Shown piece by piece: positions 39,288 to 48,254 of a DNA stretch of 64,000 bases. How positions within the stretch are numbered: the stretch's first letter is position 1; each line of letters starts with the position of its first letter. The DNA is taken from positions 1-64,000 of the forward strand of contig WQWC01000003.1 in the NCBI GenBank assembly GCA_009785525.1, written 5' to 3'. Source of the stretch: Oscillospiraceae bacterium (GTDB lineage Bacteria > Bacillota > Clostridia > Oscillospirales > Oscillospiraceae). The position numbers were made by a program, and so were the translations under genes. The notes under the pieces were generated by a model that saw nothing but the letters and a program-made list of their open reading frames with translations, did no database searches and was not told the DNA's origin.

Positions 39288-39358
39288 GCGTGGCCTTCCG
39301 AAGATTGCCGGGGGCGGGAAACTGCCCCCGAAATAAAAATTTTTGGGAGGATATAAGC

Positions 39359-39718
39359 ATGTTTAGAAGAAAAACCGCCAGAGTAATATTAATTTTGTTG
39401 ATCGGGATTTTAGCGTTTACTGTACTTACGGGTTGCGGCGGAGACCGCGCATTAATTGGTACTTGGGAGAGTGAGGGCGGCGGTGGACTGAGGATTAGGG
39501 TCGAATTTTTCTCAGACGGAACACTGGTTGATTATGAGTTTCTCAACTTCATCGACGATTGGAATAGAGCGGGATCAGGCACCTGGCATACGGATGGCAA
39601 CAGACTTAGGACAACTAGGTCATGGTTGCCTGGTACTAGTTATTTCAGAATATCAGGGAACACACTAACAATCGAATTGGGTGGTGGTCATACCGAAGTA
39701 TGGACCAGAGTACGATGA
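39359..39718 (+). CDS. small secreted lipoprotein
   Basis: Lipobox FTVLTGCGG after hydrophobic signal; beta-rich WESEGGGGLRIRVEFFSDGTLV; RBS gggagg. Confidence 0.75.
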   Translation: MFRRKTARVILILLIGILAFTVLTGCGGDRALIGTWESEGGGGLRIRVEFFSDGTLVDYEFLNFIDDWNRAGSGTWHTDGNRLRTTRSWLPGTSYFRISGNTLTIELGGGHTEVWTRVR

Positions 39719-39732
39719 AAGTAAATCGGCAA

Positions 39733-39761
39733 AAAGCGCCTGTCGGCATGACAGGCGCTTT
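39733..39761 (+). terminator. hairpin terminator
   Basis: aaagcgcctgtc-ggcat-gacaggcgcttt, perfect 12-bp stem. Confidence 0.6.
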
Positions 39762-39765
39762 CTAA

Positions 39766-39814
39766 CGTCCCCGTCCAAAGCCCCCTTCGCGCATGAAGGG
39801 GGAAGGGGGATGCC
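39766..39814. repeat. repeat family B half-element
   Basis: cgtccccgtccaaagcccccttcgcgcatgaagggggaagggggatgccc. Confidence 0.6.
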
Positions 39815-39873
39815 CTTGAACAAGCTCCCCGACTGTGCTATACTAAATCCGCAAACGGTCGGGGAGGTTCAAT

Positions 39874-41157
39874 ATGTTAGGGATTGTTCTGGGACTCGCT
39901 GTATTGATGGTTCTGGCGTTCAAGGGCTGGTCTATTCTTTGGGCGGCGCCTATTGCCGCGATGATTGTCGCCCTTTTTAACGGTGTTGAGCTGTTAGGCG
40001 CGTATACAATTACATATATGACGGGCCTTGTCGGATTTGTCAGCAGCTGGTTCCCTATGTTTATGCTTGGGGCGATATTCGGCAAACTGATGGAGGTCAC
40101 CGGAATGGCAAAATCCGTTGCCGTTAAGTTGTCCGGATTGATTGGAAAAGAACGTGCGCTTTTGGCAATCGTCGTCTCCTGCGCTGTTTTGACTTACGGC
40201 GGGATTAGCCTGTTTGTCGTTGTGTTCGCGATATATCCCATTGCGATAAACCTGTTCTGTGAAGCTAATCTCAGCCGAAAAATTATGCCCGCCGCGATTG
40301 CGCTTGGGTCTTTTACGTTTACAATGACGGCTTTGCCCGGTTCGCCGCAGATTCAGAACCTGATACCAATGCCGCATTTCAACACACAGGCAACGGCCGC
40401 GCCTGTCATAGGGATTGTCGCAGCCACTGTTATGGCAGTTCTGGGATACCTATATCTGTTGTACAGACAAAAGCAGTTGAGGGTGGCCGGCGAAGTGTTT
40501 ATCGAGCCGGAGGGGACTCAGACGTCTTTAGACAACGAAAAGCTCCCTAACGCACTGCTGTCTGTTCTTCCGCTGGCTGTTGTGATTGTCACTTTCAATA
40601 TATTTAACTTCCACATTATAGTGGCGCTGGTGGCCGCGAACCTTTTGATTTTGGCAATCAACTACAGAAAATTCAGGCAGTTTGTAAAAGCTATTAACGC
40701 CGGGGCGTCAGATTCGCTGATTGCTATAATGAACACCAGCGCGGCTGTCGGATTCGGCGCTGTTGTGCAAAGCGTGCCTGCTTTTGATGATCTGGCGGCG
40801 ACTCTGTCCGGCATTCCCGGCTCTCCGCTGATTTCCGTATCTGTCACAGTCAACGTATTAGCCGCCGCGACAGGCTCCGCCTCTGGCGGATTGGCCATCG
40901 CGCTCACCGCGCTGGGGGAGCAATATTATCAACTGGCGATGCAAACGGGGATTTCCACGGAGGTGTTTCACCGCATTGTCGCGATCGCTTCCGGGGGATT
41001 AGATCTATTGCCGCATAACGGTGCGGTTATCACGGTGCTTGTGGTTACAGGGATGACGCACAAAGAAAGCTACAAGGATATATTCATAGCCGCAATCATC
41101 GTCCCGCTGATTGCCCTTGTCGCAGCTATTGTTTTGGCGTCTTTCGGGGTATATTGA
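39874..41157 (+). CDS. GntP family permease
   Basis: Polytopic, GKLMEVTGMAKSVAVKL, TALPGSPQIQNLIP, GGLDLLPHNGAVITVL. Confidence 0.88.
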   Translation: MLGIVLGLAVLMVLAFKGWSILWAAPIAAMIVALFNGVELLGAYTITYMTGLVGFVSSWFPMFMLGAIFGKLMEVTGMAKSVAVKLSGLIGKERALLAIVVSCAVLTYGGISLFVVVFAIYPIAINLFCEANLSRKIMPAAIALGSFTFTMTALPGSPQIQNLIPMPHFNTQATAAPVIGIVAATVMAVLGYLYLLYRQKQLRVAGEVFIEPEGTQTSLDNEKLPNALLSVLPLAVVIVTFNIFNFHIIVALVAANLLILAINYRKFRQFVKAINAGASDSLIAIMNTSAAVGFGAVVQSVPAFDDLAATLSGIPGSPLISVSVTVNVLAAATGSASGGLAIALTALGEQYYQLAMQTGISTEVFHRIVAIASGGLDLLPHNGAVITVLVVTGMTHKESYKDIFIAAIIVPLIALVAAIVLASFGVY

Positions 41158-41253
41158 GGGGCTGTAGGGGATGTCAACTATATATTTTGTATCGTTTTCA
41201 GTCAGCTATTCACTGCGTAACAAAACTGTAACAAAAAGAATCGCCTTATTTCA

Positions 41254-41283
41254 TTGACAAATATATGTACTTGCGTCTATAAT
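41254..41283 (+). promoter_or_regulatory. sigma70-type promoter of SLH gene
   Basis: TTGACA-N18-TATAAT. Confidence 0.65.
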
Positions 41284-41335
41284 TAACGTGAAAATGCGTG
41301 TGTTATCAAAACGCACGATAAATTAAGGAGGAAAT

Positions 41336-44300
41336 ATGAAGAAGACAACAAAAAAACTCCTATGTCTGGCACTTGCCCTTGTTATGGTAATCGGCATTGT
41401 TCCATTTGCAGCTGCAAACACTGCAGTACGGGACTTTACTGATTTCACTGACGAAGCAAATGTGCCTGCTGAACATAGGGAAGCTGCTGATCTGTTGTCA
41501 GCGTTAGGCATTATTGCCGGCGTTGCCAACAATGACGGCACTTATCGCCTTTCACTGGATCGTCCGATCATCCGTTCTGAGGCTGCGGCATTTGTCGCAC
41601 GCATGATGCTCAGACCGGAAGTTGCGGACAACCAGCCGACAGCGGCGATCTTCTCCGACGTACCGGTAGGCCACTGGGCGAACAGCTACATAGCGTATCT
41701 GTATCACCAGGGCGTAGTTGCCGGCGTAGGCGATGACAGATTCTCACCCGACAGAGTTGTAACCGGATTCGAGATGGCACGTATGCTGCTGTCGGCGATT
41801 GGTTACGGGCAAAACGGTGAGTTTGTTGGCGATGGCTGGGTATTTAACGTCAATACCCTCGCAAGAAGAGAGAACCTCGGTGTACCCAATCCGCTCCAGA
41901 TAGATGGCGTCTCCGTCCGCCACCCCGCAATCCTCTCTGGCGTTGGCGACATCAACTTCAACAATCCCGCTACGCGGCTGCAGGTGTTGCAGTATATGTT
42001 CAACACGCTGATTGGCCCGTCGATGGTTAACTGGAACGTAACTCTCCAGACCTATGTACCGTGGATCGGTGTTGGTCAAGAGGAAGGCCGAGTCGGCACA
42101 CTCGGCTGGAACGTATTCGGGCTTAGAGGATGGCCGTTTACAAACGACGGTGTCGCCTACAGAGTGCGCCAGTGGACACGTGCAGGCGTAGCCGCACCGC
42201 TGACCGCGGAATATCGCATAGACGTAACTGTCAACAGATTTACAGACGGCACTGCTGTCCTTCCCGCCGCCGCCCTCGTTGCAGACGGGTTCTGGGTTAA
42301 CGGTAGGCAGTACATTGCTGGAGTCCCGACGACAGCAACTGTCGCTCGTACAGAGTTTATTACCAATGTTCCGAGTGCAAGGGCAGACACCCCGCTAACA
42401 AGGGCTGTAAGAGTGAATCATTTGACGGATGGTCGAGTTGCATTCGAAGATGGCGCATTTATCATGAATCCCGACGGTAGTGTTGGTGGCGTTTGGAGTC
42501 CTCCCGCTGGCGTCAATAACTACCTCGCCGAACAAAACAGGATGGACGTTCTGCGCATGATCGCGGCACGCCGCGGTGTTATCGTTGAATACACTGCCTG
42601 GACAGAGGTTGATAACATCAGCCGTGTAGTCATCATTGCAGAGCAAGGCGCACGCATTCAGGCCGCACCCTCAGCCGTAGGCGGCAGAGTGACTATCAGC
42701 GGCCTTAGCAACACAGTCCCCGGTGGGGTTCCGAGACCTTTTAGCGCGGCATCGGTCGACGGTATATCGGAGTTCGCCGCTAACAATATCAGCTTCCCCG
42801 AAGGTTTGGTCGCTGGTGACCATGTGCTGTACTTCACAGACGCACGCGGCCTGACCCGCGTCAGACTCGCCGAATCAGTTGAAGGCGCCCGTCGCGGTGT
42901 TTCCGGCGTGGGTGCTGACAGAAGAGTTTCCTTCGGCGTTGAAGGCGACATGAACTACTTCAACGGAAGTCAAATAGGAATAGAGACGAGTATAATTCCT
43001 CAGATGCGCTATGCGGAGTTTGTTAATACTCCCGGAACATTTGGCCTTGAAACAGTGGCATGGCTTGACGCTGACGGAAGCATCTTCGCTTTCTCAGAAG
43101 TCAGAGTCGCACCGCCGGCTTACTTCTTTGTAACTGGTATTCACAGACAAGGCGTTGCGGGTACGGAAGTTTCTGTAACAGGTATAACAAGTGCCAGTGG
43201 TCTTCCGATTCAGTCATCGATGATCCTGGGTCTTACAGATGACCAGCTCGCTGCCGTGCAAATAAACGATGTATTCAGGCTGGTTAGCGATGATTCGGCA
43301 TCCAGGCGCACTGTCACTTTAGCAACTATTCCGGCTGGTGACGTGATTCCGCTTCACGGCCCCGGAAGATTTGATCTGCGTGCTGCCACAACTCCTCTGA
43401 CGCAAGAGTTTGTCAGAGGTAATCAGTGGATTGTGAGAAATGATCCTTCGGCCAGTCCGCTGCAAACCGTAAATGCCCCGGGCGGTGCGGAGACTGCTTT
43501 CGTCCAGCTGAACCGCGCCGGAGCTTTGATAGGCATCACGAATGCTCCTCATTTCACCGCGTATGCCCCGGGCATGCAGGCATGGGCTGTCGTACACTCG
43601 CAAGTGGCTACAACGGCGCGGGAAACTGCGGTTGTCTTCATCATAGGCGGTGATATGGATGTACCGCTTACGCGCGTACCGACAATGTTCATCGGTCTCA
43701 CCACACCGCGCGCTGTAGGTGACGGACACGGTCCGTGGAACCTCGGCAACGGTAATTTCTCTGTGGCAATTGTAGACCCGGCGAATTCACCGTCGTATAT
43801 GAACAGAGTAACAATGAGCCAGGCAAACTTTAACATACTTATGAGCGCTGCAAACTTCGGCCCCGGTGAAGTGCTGGCAGGTAAACTCATGTATGCAAAT
43901 ATTACAGATGGCGTGGCAACAGGACTGGCGATGCCGACTGCGAATACCGTACAATTCGGCTTTGGAACAAATGCTGTTGGTGCTTCACTTCCCGGCACTG
44001 CTGCGGGCCCAGAAAGCATCCTGCTGAGAAATGGCTGGTGGACGGGTGTCCCAACGGCTACAGTCCCGGCTGGCTTGCCCACCGTGACACCATACTCCTT
44101 CGTGGCGAACGCCCCGATATTCCGTATCGCAGCCGATGGCTCTGCAGTGCAGCGTATGCCGGCTCGGACTGTCGACACGCTTGCTACGGCGCTGTGGTAT
44201 GCACGCTTGTCCGCCGCAAACAGTTCGATGATAACAAACTTCTTCTATATATCGACTCTGGAAGTACCTGTACCGCAGTTTGCCGGACTTGCTGCCACAG

Positions 44301-45442
44301 CAGCGCCGGTAACACTGGATGAAGGTACTGCCCTGGCTGATGCAAACGCAGCTGTTTTGGCTGCCTTGGCAACTCCTGTGGTAGCGCCGGCAACACCGGC
44401 AGTTACGGTCAACTATAGATGGGTAAATAGTCAAAGATTGTGGACGGGCAGAGAAACAACAGGTGTGCAAACTATCACCGTAGACAACCTGACTGTTGGA
44501 TGGCCGACAACGCCGGCGCCAGGCGCAATGGTAAGCGGACAACTCCAGGTTCCGGCTACCCAGCCTTGGGTGGTACCAGTTACAATAACCGCAGCTGGAC
44601 TGACTGCAACATTTAATGTCAACGTAACTGTAACTCCGGCGCCTACTCCATTGCTGACTGCGAACGCCGCTGCTGTACTGACAGGCTCAAGCGTTACTCT
44701 GCCTGCCACTACGGACGTTGAAGCTTTCCTTGCAGATCTCTTTGATCACTCGGTCTTGGGTGCTCCCATGACTTGGGCTCAAGTTCTGACTCTGGGTCCG
44801 GTGCAGATGACCGCAGTGAGAACGGCCGGTGTTGGTCAAGGCGCTGTTGGTACAACGTCTACTGGTGCCGGTGCTGTAGTAAATGCTATGCAGCAAGCTA
44901 TGATCGCGCTGGATGGCGGATCCGTCGGCGGCACATCGACATTTGATGTAACGCTGACAGACCCTGCTGATGGTTCAACTGTTACAAGGACGATTATACT
45001 CTTTGATGCGACAGCTTGGGCTATGGTAGCTAACGCTGCCACTGTGCCTGCTACTGATTTTACAGACGTAACGACTGCGCTTGCAGCTATTCCCGGTGTC
45101 GCTGCAATGCCTAACTACGCTGTTATCAACGCGGCGCTTGCTCAGCTCCCGGTCGCGTTGGCAGCTGTGGATATGACTGATGCTGCGACTATTGCTAATG
45201 TAAATGATTTGTTAGCTGCGATGGGTGCGCTTGTTAACGGGCCTACTGATCTCACTGCGCTGACTCCGGCACAGCTTGCATTTGCAGATGCAGTAACAGC
45301 GCTGGTTGCTCCGACACCTGGCTTCACTGCTGCACAGTTCCAGGCGTTTACAACAGCTCTCGATGCGGTTTCCTCTGCTGATCCTACTGTTGTTACTTTG
45401 CAGGCGAACATCGCCACCTTGGCAGCAGCATTAGCTCTGTAA
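41336..45442 (+). CDS. large S-layer homology (SLH) domain surface protein
   Basis: Signal peptide MKKTTKKLLCLALALVMVIGIVPFAAA; SLH-type repeats (ADLLSALGIIAGVANNDGTYRLSLDRPIIRSEAAAFVARMM, FSDVPVGHWANSYIAYLYHQGVVAGVGDDRFSPDRVVTGFEMARMLL); Ala/Thr-rich C terminus. Confidence 0.9.
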   Translation: MKKTTKKLLCLALALVMVIGIVPFAAANTAVRDFTDFTDEANVPAEHREAADLLSALGIIAGVANNDGTYRLSLDRPIIRSEAAAFVARMMLRPEVADNQPTAAIFSDVPVGHWANSYIAYLYHQGVVAGVGDDRFSPDRVVTGFEMARMLLSAIGYGQNGEFVGDGWVFNVNTLARRENLGVPNPLQIDGVSVRHPAILSGVGDINFNNPATRLQVLQYMFNTLIGPSMVNWNVTLQTYVPWIGVGQEEGRVGTLGWNVFGLRGWPFTNDGVAYRVRQWTRAGVAAPLTAEYRIDVTVNRFTDGTAVLPAAALVADGFWVNGRQYIAGVPTTATVARTEFITNVPSARADTPLTRAVRVNHLTDGRVAFEDGAFIMNPDGSVGGVWSPPAGVNNYLAEQNRMDVLRMIAARRGVIVEYTAWTEVDNISRVVIIAEQGARIQAAPSAVGGRVTISGLSNTVPGGVPRPFSAASVDGISEFAANNISFPEGLVAGDHVLYFTDARGLTRVRLAESVEGARRGVSGVGADRRVSFGVEGDMNYFNGSQIGIETSIIPQMRYAEFVNTPGTFGLETVAWLDADGSIFAFSEVRVAPPAYFFVTGIHRQGVAGTEVSVTGITSASGLPIQSSMILGLTDDQLAAVQINDVFRLVSDDSASRRTVTLATIPAGDVIPLHGPGRFDLRAATTPLTQEFVRGNQWIVRNDPSASPLQTVNAPGGAETAFVQLNRAGALIGITNAPHFTAYAPGMQAWAVVHSQVATTARETAVVFIIGGDMDVPLTRVPTMFIGLTTPRAVGDGHGPWNLGNGNFSVAIVDPANSPSYMNRVTMSQANFNILMSAANFGPGEVLAGKLMYANITDGVATGLAMPTANTVQFGFGTNAVGASLPGTAAGPESILLRNGWWTGVPTATVPAGLPTVTPYSFVANAPIFRIAADGSAVQRMPARTVDTLATALWYARLSAANSSMITNFFYISTLEVPVPQFAGLAATAAPVTLDEGTALADANAAVLAALATPVVAPATPAVTVNYRWVNSQRLWTGRETTGVQTITVDNLTVGWPTTPAPGAMVSGQLQVPATQPWVVPVTITAAGLTATFNVNVTVTPAPTPLLTANAAAVLTGSSVTLPATTDVEAFLADLFDHSVLGAPMTWAQVLTLGPVQMTAVRTAGVGQGAVGTTSTGAGAVVNAMQQAMIALDGGSVGGTSTFDVTLTDPADGSTVTRTIILFDATAWAMVANAATVPATDFTDVTTALAAIPGVAAMPNYAVINAALAQLPVALAAVDMTDAATIANVNDLLAAMGALVNGPTDLTALTPAQLAFADAVTALVAPTPGFTAAQFQAFTTALDAVSSADPTVVTLQANIATLAAALAL

Positions 45443-45486
45443 GCTACAGAGTTGTAACGCAAAGACTCAGACTCTAGCAATCTAAG

Positions 45487-45520
45487 AAGCGCCCCTGCCC
45501 ATTATGGGCGGGGGCGCTTT
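45487..45520 (+). terminator. hairpin terminator after SLH gene
   Basis: aagcgcccctgccc-attat-gggcgggggcgctt, one mismatch. Confidence 0.6.
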
Positions 45521-45597
45521 GTCGTGAGGATGTCGCTAATGAGTGTTGACTCATCCACCGGCGTTGTGATATAATTCGGGCAAGCGGAGGTGACGTG

Positions 45598-45942
45598 ATG
45601 GAACAGGAAATACTGCAACAGATATTAACGAAGATCGATGATATGGATAAAAAGCTGGACAAGGTTGACAAAAGGCTAGACAAGGTTGACGAAAAGCTGG
45701 ATAAGGTTGACGAAAGGCTAGAAAATCTCGAAACGGATATGACCGAAGTAAAATCTGACATACGTATGCTTAACCAATCTCTTGCAGTTGTTGAGTATAA
45801 TGTTAAAAACATCGAAACGGTGCTTGAAGGCATGTCAATGAATATCGAAAAAGTCAACGATCACGAGCGTAGAATCGACAAGCTGGAAGACACGAGTTTG
45901 GAGCATGAATTCAGAATCAGGATACTTACGGAGAAAAATTAA
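45598..45942 (+). CDS. small coiled-coil protein with heptad repeats
   Basis: KLDKVDKRLDKVDEKLDKVDERLENLET repeats; GTG 45595/ATG 45598 start, RBS ggaggtg. Confidence 0.75.
   Translation: MEQEILQQILTKIDDMDKKLDKVDKRLDKVDEKLDKVDERLENLETDMTEVKSDIRMLNQSLAVVEYNVKNIETVLEGMSMNIEKVNDHERRIDKLEDTSLEHEFRIRILTEKN
45652..45735 (+). repeat. intragenic 21-bp tandem repeat (4 units)
   Basis: aagctggacaaggttgacaaa / aggctagacaaggttgacgaa / aagctggataaggttgacgaa / aggctagaaaatctcgaaacg. Confidence 0.85.
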
Positions 45943-46844
45943 AGGCGATTGAATCCGAGCGCATATTCTGCGGCATCGCGACCCGCGCATTCGGATTCGT
46001 GCGTCACGCTGTCAACGATTGGATGCACCTGCCGCGCGTTGCCGGTTATAAAGAGCCAATCCGGTTCTGAATCGAACTGTGCGACCAATTCACGTTCCGG
46101 AATCAGGCCGACTGAGGTAATCAGGGCATCACAGGCGATGAACTCGCTGCCAACGGAGCCGGTGACCGTCACCCCGATGAGGCGGGACGATCCATGAAGG
46201 CGCGTCACTGTGGATTGTGTCACAAGCGGAATCCCGAATTTTTCAAGACAATTTATTCTGTTGCGTTTCAGTCCGCCGCATTGGGCGGATTTTTCAATGA
46301 CGGCGATAACTTCTTTGCCCCGCAGTTTAAGTTCCCGTGCCACGATCATCCCGACGTCGCCGGAGCCTAGTATAGCAAATCGCTCGCCGAGATTATACCC
46401 GCCGAGATTCAGCATTTTTTGTGCGGCTCCGGCGGAAAACACGCCGGACGGCCTGGTCCCGGCGACAGGCAGGGAACCGATAGCGCGTTCCCTGCACCCG
46501 GAGGCCAATATGACGGATTTTGCCTGTATCAGGTGAAAGCCGGTTTTTACGCCTGTGATGGCGAGCGTTTTTTCCCGATTGATTTCCAGCACCGTTGTAT
46601 CGGTCAGCACTTCCACGGCTGATTGCTCGATTTTCCGTACAAACCGCGCGGCATATTCTTGTCCCGTCAGCTCTTTGCCGAAGTATGTCATGCCGAAGCC
46701 TTTGTGGGTGCATTGGTTCAAGATCCCTCCGAGAGTTGCCTCGCGTTCAATAAGCAATACCGACGCGCCGGATTCAACAGCGCCGAGCGCGGCCGCCATC
46801 CCAGCAGGCCCGCCGCCGATTACCGCGATGTCATAGCAATATAT
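45939..46844 (-). CDS. NAD(P)/FAD-dependent oxidoreductase (no canonical start codon for full domain)
   Basis: Upstream of the ATG at 46799 the frame encodes YDIAVIGGGPAG; GSLPVAGTRPSGVFSAGAAQ and ILGSGDVGMIVARELKLRG; first in-frame candidate used here is ATA at 46844. Confidence 0.8.
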   Translation of the reverse strand: MYCYDIAVIGGGPAGMAAALGAVESGASVLLIEREATLGGILNQCTHKGFGMTYFGKELTGQEYAARFVRKIEQSAVEVLTDTTVLEINREKTLAITGVKTGFHLIQAKSVILASGCRERAIGSLPVAGTRPSGVFSAGAAQKMLNLGGYNLGERFAILGSGDVGMIVARELKLRGKEVIAVIEKSAQCGGLKRNRINCLEKFGIPLVTQSTVTRLHGSSRLIGVTVTGSVGSEFIACDALITSVGLIPERELVAQFDSEPDWLFITGNARQVHPIVDSVTHESECAGRDAAEYALGFNRL

Positions 46845-48252
46845 AAGAACCGCCCCCGTCCTTTATTATATCTTTCGGAGTGCATTCAAGCTCACGGGCA
46901 AGGATTTCAATCACGCGCTGACCGCAGAATGAGCCCTGGCATCTGCCAGAGCCCGACCCTGTGCGGCGTTTTACGCCATCCACTGTTACGGCGCCGCGGC
47001 GTACAGCATCGATTATCTCCCCCTCCGATATGCCCCGGCATCTGCAAACAATCTGGGCATAGGCGGGGTCTTTTGTTTCCCGCGCGCGATCGTTAAAAGA
47101 GAGGTCCGAAAATCTGATTTGTCCTATACGGCGCGGGTTGAAGTCCGGATTTTCCGGAACGCCGAGTTTCTGCGCCATCTTATCCGCGACATACCGCCCA
47201 AGCTCGTCAGAGCAGGTGAGTCCCGGCGTTTTGATTCCGATAAGGCTGATAAATGCGCCGTCCTCAAGAATACAGAAATCGTTGACGCTGCGGTCGTCGG
47301 CGATATATCGCGGATTCGGACGCACCGCGCCGAATCCGCGTATTACCTGATCCATCGGCAGTGACGGCATTACTTCAGCAGCAAGTGATTTCAACTGCGC
47401 AAACCCCTCCTGTGATGTGGCCCCGTATTCGCCGTCATCCGGGCGCTCAGTCGGGCCGATGAGAATATTGCCGTCAACCGTGGGGACAAGTGTCAGTCCT
47501 TTGCCTTTTTCCTCCGGCTCATGGAATATAACATGGCTTATGTGAGACCTCGCGGTTGTGTCAAGCACAAGATAATCCCCAGCGCTTGGGGATATGCGCA
47601 CTTTAGGTTCCGACACCATTTTATGCAGCTTGTAAGACTCCATCCCAGCGCAGTTGATAATACTGCGGGTTAAAAATTGCTTTCCACCGGAGGTTAATCT
47701 GTATCCTTTGTCGATGCGGGAAATCTGCGTTACCTCGGTATTCAAGTGAATCTCCGTGCCGTTGTCTGTCGCATTTTCAGCTGCGGCGAAGCAGAGTTCC
47801 CAAGGCATGACCGTGCCTGCATGCGGCGCAAAGAGACCGGAATGCACGTTTGGGGGAATATTCGGCTCAAGCGCCAGAATCTCGCGGCTTGAAAGAATCT
47901 TGATCCCCTGCACGCCGTTCTGTATCCCATTACGGAATTTTTTGCGCAAAATATTCGCCCCACTCTCGCCGAAAGCGACCATCAGGGATCCGCACGGGGA
48001 ATACCGTACATCCAAATCCATGCATAATTGGGCGAAATTTTGAGAACCCCTTACGCACATAGTTGTCTTCAATGTACCTGGTTTTGTGTCGCACCCGGAG
48101 TAAACAATAGCTGTATTGGCGCGGCTTATACCGGTGCACAGGTCTTCACGCGCCTCCAGCAATGCTGTTTTCAGCTTATACCGCGTAAGATTCCGCGCGG
48201 CGAACGCGCCCAACAGCCCGCCGCCGATGACAATCACGTCGTATTTTTCCAT
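46831..48252 (-). CDS. GlpA-like FAD-dependent oxidoreductase with C-terminal BFD-like [2Fe-2S] domain
   Basis: YDVIVIGGGLLGAFAARNLTRYKLKTALLEAREDL; C-terminal IVCRCRGISEGEIIDAVRRGAVTVDGVKRRTGSGSGRCQGSFC. Confidence 0.9.
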   Translation of the reverse strand: MEKYDVIVIGGGLLGAFAARNLTRYKLKTALLEAREDLCTGISRANTAIVYSGCDTKPGTLKTTMCVRGSQNFAQLCMDLDVRYSPCGSLMVAFGESGANILRKKFRNGIQNGVQGIKILSSREILALEPNIPPNVHSGLFAPHAGTVMPWELCFAAAENATDNGTEIHLNTEVTQISRIDKGYRLTSGGKQFLTRSIINCAGMESYKLHKMVSEPKVRISPSAGDYLVLDTTARSHISHVIFHEPEEKGKGLTLVPTVDGNILIGPTERPDDGEYGATSQEGFAQLKSLAAEVMPSLPMDQVIRGFGAVRPNPRYIADDRSVNDFCILEDGAFISLIGIKTPGLTCSDELGRYVADKMAQKLGVPENPDFNPRRIGQIRFSDLSFNDRARETKDPAYAQIVCRCRGISEGEIIDAVRRGAVTVDGVKRRTGSGSGRCQGSFCGQRVIEILARELECTPKDIIKDGGGSYILL

Positions 48253-48254
48253 GG

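Noticed and set aside
43549-44542. Overlapping minus-strand ORFs opposite the SLH gene
   Set aside because: Antisense ORFs in an Ala/Thr-rich coding region where stop codons are rare on the reverse strand.
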